Assembly (NCBI GenBank): GCA_037043455.1
Contig: JAWPHD010001219.1
Span: 186,001-250,000 of the forward strand
Length of the DNA stretch: 64,000 nt
Direction of reading: 5' to 3'
Source: Cyrtodaria siliqua
Lineage: Eukaryota; Mollusca; Bivalvia; Adapedonta; Hiatellidae
In this document: piece after piece, positions 27,701-39,700 of the stretch
Layout: each line of letters begins with the position of its first letter
Position numbering within the stretch: the first letter of the stretch is position 1
Program-made: the position numbers and the translations under genes
The notes under the pieces: model-generated
Told to the model about the DNA's origin: nothing
What the model saw: only the letters and a program-made list of their open reading frames with translations
Databases searched by the model: none

Positions 27701-30700
27701 TTAGGGAAATAGCCCAAACAAGAATTTTCTATTTGACTACCAAGTATGAAATGCATTAAAAATACAAAGGGCCATAACTTAGTGAAAAATTATTGAACCG
27801 AAACATGACAGTATGAACATCTCCACTTGATATTGATACTTCCTAGCAAGAAATTCTAACAAGGAGTTTTAGAGGGCAATAACTCAGTGGAAAATTATCG
27901 AACCGGAACATCAGGACAATATGCGCAAATTCACTTGATATTGATATAATATGCACATATTCACTTTTGCTTTTGCTTCGTAGCAAGTTTCACGAAATTA
28001 TAACATAGTGTTTTAGAGAAATAGCGCAGAGAAGAATTTTCTATTTGACTACCAAGTATGAAATGCATTAAAAATACAAAGGGCCATAACTCAGTGGAAA
28101 ATTATTGAACCGGAAAGTCATGAAAGTATGAGCATATTCACTTGATATTGATGCTTCGTAGCAAGTTTCACGAAATCATAACATGGGTTTTTAGAGAAAT
28201 AGCACGGACAAGAATTTTCTATTTCACTATCAAGTATGAAATGCGTTAAAAATACAAAGGGCCATAACTCAGTGGAAAATTATTGAACCTGAACGTCATG
28301 ACAGTATGCACAAGTCCATTTGATATTGATACTTTCTAGCAAGTTTTGCTAAATTCTAACAAGGAGTTTTAGAGAAACAGCCCAGACAAGAATTTTGTAT
28401 TATATATATATATTAGAAATACAAAGGGCCATAACTCAGTGGAAAATTATCGAACCGGAACGTCATGAAAGTATGCGCATGTCCACTCAGTATTGATACT
28501 TCCTAGCAAGTTTCGTGAAATTCTAAGAAGGAGTTATTGAAAAATAACCCGGACCATCATATATAACCTTACATGTGTTGAAAATGATGCAAAACACCAT
28601 ACAAACAAACATCTACGAAAATAATTTAAAAGCAAATAATTTGTGGTCCTGTACTGGCATTCAGTGCTCTTTAACAGTCCTAATGTGTGTCAATAAAATA
28701 TGAAAATAATATAATTAAATAATAAAATAATATATAAATTAAAGTATAACATTTGTAACCGCCCCCAACCCTTCCACACCCACCACCCACTATCTGTTTC
28801 CTTTTAGATTTTGTTCAGGATGGGTAAAACACGGACAGAAATACAAAAGGCCTACCGAGAAAGAAAGAAAGAAAGAAAGAAAGGAAGAAAACACTGATGG
28901 GGAAGAAACTCAGAGAGTAATGAAGTATTATTAGCTGGCAACTTCACTCAGTGAAACAAAACGGAAACAAAGACATGCAGTTTATAGAGTGAGAAATCAA
29001 ACATCCCGAACAAAACGCAAAGAACAGTTACAAGCATAACTAGGTGGTGAATGATGAGCTTTCTTCATTATTTCGAAGCAGCAAAACCAGGCAGAAAAGT
29101 AATTTACAGACACAATGACTGAGAATAAAGTGTCAAAACAATCAAGTTCTTTATTTATTATTTGTGATACTATTCTATAGGGAATGTAAAGTTCTTTCTG
29201 TGACAATATGCATATCTGTATAGCAAATAAGACTCAAATTACAAAAAAACTGAGTCAGTAGAACCATATTTGGGCTAGTAAATTTTTGTAAGTCACATGC
29301 CCGATGTTTTTCGTGAAGACTGAAACTCCAAGACAGAGATGGAAGTAGATTAGAATCCCTAAATATAACGCCAAATAGCAGAGAAAGAGTGAGAAAGGAA
29401 CTGCTTTTGTCAAACATAATGTTAAGTGAAATTGCAAGTGCTAAATTGCAAGTTTCTTTATAGCAAAGGTCAGTAATACACAGTATGGTGGCAGAAAGTA
29501 CAAATGTTTGAAGGACATTGGTTCCCAGATCGGACTGTATAGAAAAGCTCTGGGGAGACAGAAATCAAAATGTGTAAAATATGTTACAGAAAGAAGAAAG
29601 AGAATTGCACATATATTGCATACAACATACAAAGATGGAGGATTTCATGAGTCAGGAAGATAACTGTCATAGGCAACTCGGTAAATCAGACAACAAAAAG
29701 GGAGATGTTGGGGTCAAGAAACAGACAAGAGTTTTGACAGATTATCTCCGAAATTTGTACTTGAAATTCAAGGCTGAGAATTCTAGCCTACAGATTTCAC
29801 TGGCCACATTCTACTGATTACGACCAAAGTACATACTATTAGCAAGGTTTATATCAAGAAACGCCTGTCAATGTCTAAAACATCAGAATATGGCTTTGAA
29901 AGTTCAAGCGATGTGAAAAGCTGGTATTCAAATCAGTGAAAATCCAGAAAATCTTTTGCTCACAAAAAGAAAGACAAATTCATCAGCATCATGGAGACAG
30001 AAATAGTGGAATTGAATGTTGTTTAACGGCTCATCAACACAGTATAGGTTATTTAGAGCTGCCCCAGAGAGAGGGGAAGAATACATAGGAATCTTATTAT
30101 CGAATAGATTCCTATGTTTCTTTAACGTGCTCGGAGGATAGACCGATACACGGGACCGCCCGGTTTACGTCCCCATCCGACGGACGAGGCTAGTGGTAAA
30201 GTGTCTTGCCCAAGAACACACCGACGGAACTCAGTGGCACCACGGAGGATTGAACCCGGGGCCTCCGGTTACAAATCCGCCGCGCTACCAACTGCGCCAC
30301 GCCAGCCCCTTAGGAATCATGTGAACATGTTTCAAGAGTCAGAGCCGAATTCGGACAGCTGAAGCAGAATAAGGAGACACTGAAAGAACAAGAAATGATC
30401 GTACAGATCAACGTCACGGAGAATTACTCCTGCAGGTCTTTGGACAAAGTTCAAACTGCTTATGGGAATCAGACGGCCGTTATGCTGCACCCTGCTGTGG
30501 CATACTTTAGGGATAGCCAGAAGAAATTACAGCACAAAATTTGGTGTGGTTTCCGATGAAATGAAATGTCACATTCTTCAAACAAGGTAATCCCCTTCAA
30601 TGATGCTATCCTGCCCAAGCTGAAAGAACTTGACCCAGAACTTTTACACATACATTACTGGACAGACAGTCCATCCAGCCAGTACTGAAACCGGTACATA

Positions 30701-33700
30701 TTTGACACAGTCGTAAATCACAGCGAAAAGTATGGGTGCAAGGCATCTTGGAACTATTTTGAAGCCGGACATGGTAAGAGTGCATGTGAGGGCATAGGTG
30801 GCACGGTGAAGCGTATGGCGGATGAATCTATAAGACTATAACTCAGTCATACAAGATGCAGGCAAATTTTATCTTTGGGCTAAATATTCAAACAAGTTAA
30901 CAAGTGGTTGAATTGCCACTACATGGAGTGCAAATATATAAAGGCAAGTATGGCTGTACAGGTTAAACTGTAACTGCTGATATAAATAGAAGACACTGAA
31001 GCTAAAAAAATATGTCAAATTATTCACATCATTTCAACAGACGTCAACTGGAAAGGAGTTTAGCTAAGAAATTAAGTTATATTCGTAAGTGAATTATATA
31101 CAATATGTTCTCAATAACATAATGCATTTGGTTATTAAAACAGTGATGTAACTGCAGGAAAATCTTAATGTCAGCAATATAAACTATTTAACATACATCT
31201 GAAGGCTTAAAGGGTGTTGATATTTGGAATAACACAGAAACATTCAAACTCATATATTGTGCAAACTTTTTCACAGAAACATTCAGAAAATAATTGTGAT
31301 AAATATGATGAGGTATGACATAAAGAGTGGAGTGCTTTTAGAATTGGCCCGCCACTATTTAAAATTATGAATTACACATTTACAACACAGTGTGGAATAT
31401 AACTACCCCTACCCTACCCTAACCCTGATGCAAACTAAAAAACGTAAAAAAGGTAGATGGAGAAAAATGTAAAATAGGTGGCGGACGGATTCTAAAGTCT
31501 AGCCTAAAGAGTTTTTGCGATGTTCATATTTTTCAAAAATAAGGGCATTACTATTAAGAATGGGCATTTAGCATACAATTTGCTTTTGTTTGATAGAGAA
31601 AAATTCCCAATTTAAGGCAAAACAACATGAATTTTACCAACTGAATCGGTACCTGTACCTTTCCCCCAGGAATTCAAAGTTATGTTAGCAAAATGACGTA
31701 AAACCTGTTTAAAAAGTCTCTCATGGAGAACTTTCTATTTTAAGCAGTCGGTTGCGTGCGCAAGTAGAGCAATATCCTATGCATATTAAAGCTCTTGCTG
31801 TTTATTAATCAGCGATTTACATTATCAAAACCTAAAGCTTAAAGATGAATGGCCATACATTTTGTAGTATTATCAGTTAACATATTTAACTCTTAAAGAT
31901 CCTATGAACATTTCTTGATAGTCATAGAGAGAAACATACATTTAAAACTGCTACTTAAAAAGAGTATGAAAACGGCCGAAAACAACACATACGAAATATT
32001 GCAGTCTCAGTTAGATTGAGACTGTTCATGAGCGGTAGTGAAATATGCTAGCTACCGCTCACGCCCTCTAGCCCAGGGTTGAGCAGAACTCAATATTAAT
32101 AAAATCAATAGTACAAAAGTTTAACCATCCCGAAGATGGCATGCATATGGCGGTGGACATGGAGTTTATTGCTTCCCCATTTCGTACAGCGTATGGTCCC
32201 AGTATCTAATAAAATTAAATGCCCCGAAGAGCGAAATAAACATAATGGAATTTAGTTGGGAGCAGCGCAAGTAACAGTCAAAAGACTAAATTAAAAAGCA
32301 GACAACTTATCCTATAAGTGGTTAAACAATTCCCAGAGCCTTTAATCGGCCGGAGTAGTGGAACCACTGGATCGAAAATTAAGTAAGAAAACAAAAAGAA
32401 ATGAAAAAGTACCACCAATAATTAAATATAAGTATCGGGCTCAGCGATCTCCAAAGATCGAATGAATAACAGTACTGATTGCAAGCGCGGAGAGACGTTT
32501 TACTGCCGCCACACTGCACAAGCAACGCCACTGTGCTATAAAAAAAAAAGAGTATGATAATGGACCTTTGGAAACGGCCGAAAACGACACATATGAAATA
32601 TTGCAGTCTCGGTTTGATTGAGACTGTTCATGAGCAAGTTGTATGTAAAAATAAGTATTATTTGCATGACGTAGACTGCACGGGGAAATGAGCTAAATCT
32701 GAATTGTATAGCTGCACAACTATTGCCCAGATAATTGATTTATAAATACATTTACCTGTGAATTAATTTACCAGTTCAAAGTTTTCTACGTCATCAAATA
32801 AAATCGTATTCTCGCTAAACAAAATATGGCCGGGGAACTTTAAACCTCAGTTTGAGGCTTCCCCAATAGGAAAAAAAAGGAATTATGTTCACATATTGGA
32901 ATATACCCCAGGCCTGCAAAATCTCCGGATTTTTCAGTCGCTCTACGGATCTTCAGATTTAAGTGTACAATCTCCGGATTTTCCATCAAAACTAAATGTT
33001 CATGATTTAACAGCTATATTTTCACAGTTTATCAGTTATCTCCAGAATTGGTCTTGATACGCTCCCTAGTAAGAGGAGTATTTGCAAGTGCCGTATCAGC
33101 GGGGGTCATCTGTGTAATGCACTGTTGAATATACTATTAATACCTAAGGACATAGTTAGTTCCTTCAGGTGTCAGACCAGTCAGGAATAACTTCCGGGTC
33201 GTAGGGTGCTAAAATAGTTCCTTGAAAAAATTCAAAGTTTCTAGTTTGCATGTGTTTTTCCCAAGATTAGTTCTTATTGCACTGTTAAATCTAACCTGAG
33301 GTTAAAGTAGTATGTCTGTTGTCATGAATAGTAAGTATTTTACTGTGTTTGTCAGGATTATTTCTTTGGAGAGTATGAGCACAGAGGTTAAGTAGAGATG
33401 TGGTTTTGACAGATGTTTATTTCAAAATAGGCATAGTGTGAATGAATGACGCAAAATGTTGAAAAACTGAATCGGTGTTTTATTCCAGATATGGGACCGT
33501 TTGCTAGCCAAATGTGTTTAATACACAGAATAAAAGTGTATTTAAGTGAACGAATGTTGTGGAACTTGTGAATGATCTCCAAATATAGCTTATATTGCAT
33601 TGTGTTCAATGGGCTGATTTTCACCGGTCTGACACCTAGATGGACAAAATTCATTTTTCTTATTAATGGCCAAATCCAGTTGATTTTTCCTGTGAAAGCT

Positions 33701-36700
33701 TGCAGCTGAGTGAGAAAGAAAAAGCTGATGTTAAATTTTTGAATTTTACAACAGAACATGTTTTTTTGCAATTGTTATAGAATAGATGTGTGTGTTTTTG
33801 GGTGAAATTTTGGGGTCCTAGTGATTTGGACTGGCCCTAAAGCACTTTAAGTAGGCTCTCAAGTGTCTTTAAGTGAATTAGTGGCAAAAGGTAATAGATC
33901 TGTCACAATTCCTACAATAAATGGCAATTTTTTTATTTTAAGGTACCTTATGAGGCTAAAATCTGAAAATGTATCGGTACTGACATTTTGACATGACGCG
34001 ACTCTAGGTCCTAAGGAGGAGTCTTACTTTGTATCAAAAGCCTGAGAACCTGTAAATTTTGTATGCGATGATAGGTTTTACAATCTGAAACTGAAATATA
34101 TACAGAAATTTGTGGAATTCAGCATTTATTTTAGTTTTTTGCTAAACATGGTGTAAATCCCACCCCATTTTTCTTCATTAATTCAGATGAAATCACTATG
34201 CAATGGCATACAATTGTAATTTAACACATTAACTTGGTATTTTGTTAGAGATAATGGTATAATCCACTTAAATATATACTGTTCTGGTGTGTGATTCAGT
34301 TTGTCTTGCTGTTGCCCAAGACTTGAATGTATTAGTTGGCTTTAAAACTGCTACAGCCAAATGGGGTAGGCTTAACTTTTGAGTCATTACTTCAATTTTG
34401 TCTCTTTTTTTTTCTGGCATTTTATAGCCAAACTGTATATTTTATTGGACATTGTGCATGTAAGTGTGCTCCAAAGCAGCCTTATGGTCTATTTTGTGCC
34501 TCAAAATAGTTGGAATTTCACAGAATGTCTGTTTCTCTATGAAAAATGAAGAAATTTCATGCATGAGTGATTTGATATCTACACCTCACATTATGAGTAT
34601 ATTTTAGTTTGGTATATAGAAGGCAATGTTTGAAAACTTTACTTGATGGAAATATACCAAACGGTTCATTTATTTTGTCATTTTTTCTAGTTTTAAATAA
34701 CGCGTCTTAAAATCCTTGATTTCTGTTAGCCGAATGGTTCTTTGCATGTAGGAATTAAACCGAAAAGATACCTAATAGGTCCTTGCAAAAGCATCTGATT
34801 TTCCATTCGGTCAACTTTATTTGTCAGTTAGATGTATTCGATAAATATTTTTGACAAATGTCGCGACTCATTTAGGTGTCAGATCAGTCAGGAAGTACTT
34901 CCGGGTTGTAGGGTGCTATTTAAATAGTTCTTTGAAAAAATCAAAAGTTTCTAGTTTGCATTTGTTTTTCCCAAGTCATTGTTAAATCTAACCTGGGGTT
35001 GAAGTAGTATGTTTGTTGTCATGAATAGTAAGTATACTGTGTTCGTCAGGATTATTTCTTTGGAGAGTATGAGCACAGAGGTTAGGTAGATATGTGGTTT
35101 CGACAGATGGTTATTTCAAAATAGGCATAGTGTGAATGAATGACGCGAAATGTTGAAAAACAGAATTGTTTTTTTATTCCAGATATGGGACTGTTTGCTA
35201 GCCAAATGTGCTTAATACACAGAATAAAAGTGTATTTAAGCGAACGAATTTGTGGAACTTGTGACTGATCTCCAAATATAGCCTATATTGCATTGTGTTC
35301 AATGGGCTGATTTTCACCAGTCTGACACCTTCAGTGACATAACGACAGTTGCAATAGCACCAATATATCTGTGGCTTCTTTAATAGGTCAAGCTTATTAA
35401 AATAACTAGTGTGAGGAAGTAGCAACTCCTTGTGTTCTATCACTATAACAGCTGCTGCCATGTTTTAGCATTATGAAGACTGTATTCGATTTAGCACGCC
35501 TGTGTAATAAGGTAAGTGCACTTCCATGAAACAACAGTAATGATAGAAATTAAATCATGTCTTTCTAATCGAGTCTTTTCTAAAAGAAACTATTTTTGTG
35601 CATGTTGAAGTATGCTTTTAATAACTATCAAACAATGCTTCAATTGTATTAATTGCATAAATAATTAAGTTTGCGCTTTAAATTTTCTTTCGAAAATGTT
35701 TTTCTCACGCTTTAAATCTTAAATTAAAAAAATCTCAGGATTATGTGTTTAAAAGTTTTGGCAGGCCCGATACTGTGGCCATATTTTATGTAGGGACAAT
35801 TTTAACACCGTTTTTTATTTAGTTTGTTCTTAGAGCAAGAAAGTCCAGCATTTACAAAGTTTTGGAAAGGCTGTAAAACACAACGTAAAATGCATACATA
35901 TTTACCCCATGGCAATGAAATGGCTGAGTTGATAGCATCACGAATTGTGGAAGCAAACGAATCCAACTGCCAGCTTCCTGCAACCTCTCCGCTGAGCGTA
36001 GGGAGCTGATATTTTGGAACGATCGACGTCATTGTGTTTAGTTAACGTGCAATACTAAAAAAGAATGTGTAATTATAAATCGTATGTCTTGGGTTATTAA
36101 TTTGGCATAAAATGTTTATTTGATTATGTAGATCTAATTCAAAATATTTCCCTGGAAAAACTTCTTGGCCGCCATTGTTCTTGTTGTTCTTGTTTTTCAA
36201 TATATTCTGCCTACGTGGGCACACCTATTTATATTATTAGGTACGAAGACTACCACCACAATAAAAATGACCAGTTCCGTGGTATGTTAAGTTCAAATTC
36301 TAGAATAAAATAGGGACCTCCCAGATGAAACTAAGTACAGTTTCTCTAGTTTGTGTTTGCAGCTATGTCCTACCTCTATCTTTACGCTTATATTTTTTTA
36401 TATATAGATTCAATTCTAGCCTGATATCTTGCTCCACGCATTGCAGCGTAGCATATTAAAGTCGTCTGCTATGAAAGTGTAAGAGTTCTACAAAGAGGTC
36501 AATGTCTACTGCATTATTCATACGTTTATAATCACACAAGTGAAGAGTACTATGCAATCCACTACGTGTAGCTTGAAAGCAGTTCAAGCAAGCTATGATT
36601 TGCGGTATATGGACATATATGTAGCATGGTGTCTTAACACACGGATATTGAGTCTGCAAGCATAGGTTTTCTAACATCATTCAGTTCATTGGTTTAAACA

Positions 36701-39700
36701 TATTTTATTTTTTCAATGGTTTACAGCATTTCATATATACATTGTACAATCATATTAAAGGATTAGAACGAAAGCAAACTGCTTACAGAATTCTTCTTCT
36801 TCTTCTTCTTCTTCTTCTTCTTCTTCTTCTTCTTCCTTGGCAAGGACAGGATTCCTAATGGAATGTTATATTGTCCTGCAGAGTGGAGTGAGACTACCGC
36901 TCTCTACTGAGCTGTATATACAGGTTAAAACTATGCAGATTTACAATTGAAACTATGTACAATCTCTCGAGCAACCTAAGTGGGCCTGTTGGAGACAGCA
37001 CTAGGGCTGATAGTGCTGTCTGGAATCCCTGCAATGTAACAGCATCGGTTACTGCTGATGGTAGGCGATTCCACTCCTGGATTGTCCTTTGATATAAGTA
37101 TTTGTATACAGCCTGAGTTGCTGTTGGTTTGTAAAGACGGTGGTTACCTCTGGTACGCCTATCGTTGTGACGTAATATATTGTGGTATGGCATCAACGTC
37201 TACGAGCCCATAGTGGATTTTGTACAGCATTCTCAGGCGATGCTCTCTGCGTCGTTCTGCTAATGGTTTCCATTTCAGAGAGCGGACCATCTGGCTCACG
37301 CAATCTTGGGTTCTGTCCTTGTAATCATTGTTGACAAATCGGGCTGCTCTGCGCTGGACTTGTTCGAGTTTGTTGATATCCTCGACTGTATGAGGGTCCC
37401 AAGCTGAGCAGGCGTACTCCAGGGTTGGTCGTACTAGTGTACTACTCTTTGTGCACTCCCTGAGATTCTTTTGAAGGAAGCATAGAGTTCTAGAGGCTTG
37501 CCGGGATGTTGTCCACAGAGAGATCGTCGCTGAAATTCACACCTAGGTACGTTCTAACTGGGACAACATCTAGTGTGTGGTTGTGAAGAGAATAGTGAGT
37601 CTCTTTCTTGTGGCGGCTGTTTGTACCTATACGGATGATTGTGCATTTTCAGGGTGGAATTTCATTTGCCATTTCGCTTCCCAGACTTCGAGAGCCGATA
37701 GATCCTTCTGCAGATTGGCTGAATCATGCTCGATGTTGATACGCTTATATAAGAGGCAGTCATCTGAAAACAGTGTCACTGTGGAGTGCTGTACTGATTC
37801 CGGCGTGTCATTAATAAATGCCAGGAATAGTAATGGACCTCAGATAGTGCCCTGAGGTGAACCCAGAAAGAACATCAGCTTGGGAAGACTTGGACCCTTC
37901 AAGTAGGACCTGCTGCTTTCTACACTCCAGGAATAATTTGATCCACATCAGATTTTCGCCTCTGAAGCCATAATGGTCCAGTCTGTAGATCAGTCTGATG
38001 TGGGGCACTTTGTCGAATACCTTGGCAAAATCAAGAAGAATCATGTCAGTTTGGTCATTTCCGGTGCATAGATTACTTGCAATGTCTTGGATTGTGGATA
38101 TTAACTGTGTCTCGCAGGATCTTTGTTTTTGAAAGCCATGTTGGTTGTATCTTAGTATTTTGTGTTTGTCAAAAAAAAATCGTTACAGAGCTGTGTTTTA
38201 CATGCTCTAACATCTTGCATACAATTGATGTGAGCGAAACTAGTCTGTAGTTGGCGGCAACTCGTGTTTCTCCTTTTTTGAAAACGGGAACTATCAGTGC
38301 TTCTCTCCAATCTGTTGGAAGCTCTCCTCTATCAATTGACGTCTGGTAGATGAGAGTCAGAATGGGGGCTAGTTCGACTGAGGCTGCCCGAAGCACATAG
38401 GCAGGTATGCTGTCAGGCCCAGTGGCTTTAAAGGGCTTCAAGTTTTTCAAGAGTTTTCAACCCCCTTATGGTGGATCGTTATTTTTTCCATTTGTGGGTA
38501 TGGACTTGATCCCTTGTCTGGCAAGTTATTTACAGCTTCCTTTGCGTAAACGGACTGAAATTGCTAGTTGAGTATTTCTGCCTTCTGGGAGATGTCACTA
38601 TGGAGGAAGTCATCTTTATTTATGAGTGCATCTACTCCAGAGGATTCTTGCTTCTTGCTCTTCACGTAGGACCAAAATCTCTTGGAGTTCTCGTTCAAAT
38701 CGTTACTGACAACATCCTCTGACACATCCTCCATGAACGCCTTATTGGCTTTTCTAATGGAGCCTTGGCAAGTGGTTTGGAGGCCTTTGTAGCGTGACCA
38801 ATCTCTCGGGTTGTTTGTCTTTTTGTCTTTTTTATGGGCCTTCTGTTTTCCTCTCATGGCCCTTCTTATCTCTGTGTTAACCCAGTAGTGTGTGTGTCTG
38901 GTCTGGGAAAGTTTTGATGGAACATGCTCCTCAGTAATGCTGTGTAGCCCTGTCTTGAAGGTGATCACATTGTCTCCACTGGCATCTGGGCGGTGGGACA
39001 GAAGTGGCTGTCAAATGTCTGGATAGCACTCTTATCTCTTCAATGTTCGCTTTCTTCCACAGGTATATTATTATGCGTGGAAGTTTTTTGCGGGTAGGCT
39101 GTATCGTATAAGACTATATCGTGGTCACTTTTAAGGCATATAGAGGGTAGTGGCTTGCATCATATCATAAATCCAGGGTGGCTGGTTAGGATATGGTCGA
39201 GTGTGTTTTGTGTTTGTGATGTCGTTTGCATTTATTATTGCTTTTGCCTTCATGTTTGTCTGTTAGCGTGTTTGTTTCTGTGTTTTGTGGTTGACTGTCC
39301 TCCTTGAATGCTACTTTCCCTGTCCGATCTTTTTATATTTCTTTGTAGTCTGTGTGAAAATACCGATAAAGGTGATCCTTTGTGAGCAACAAACACAAGT
39401 AGCAGACTCGGTTTTATTGAGTCTGTTCATGAGAAGTAATGGAAGAAGCAACGCCTCCCACGCCCCTAGCACCGGCTTAAGCTGTATTCTACTTCAAAGC
39501 CACCTATATTGGGATCGTTGGTCCAAAATGACCAGTCAAAATAAACTACTGATTCGAAGGTTCACCATCTGCTTGAGACCCGGCCCATATCCAGTGCAAT
39601 GTCAAGGATCATCTGACTCACCCTGTGTGGGTAAAGTTTGCTGCAAGCGATGATGCTATTGGACCATGATATGTCTGGGACATTAAAGTATCCACCTACT

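Noticed and set aside
30021..30307. Functional tRNA-Thr gene on the minus strand
   Set aside because: The A and B boxes are good, but the anticodon stem does not pair and a SINE body follows, so it is a SINE head.
31397..31425. Short CCCTACCCTAACCCT run as an interstitial telomere
   Set aside because: It spans only a few imperfect units, too short to distinguish from chance in repetitive DNA.
33388..33771. 127-residue minus-strand frame
   Set aside because: It lies largely in an inverted-repeat element, and a similar frame occurs in the second copy only because the DNA is duplicated. No conserved protein features.
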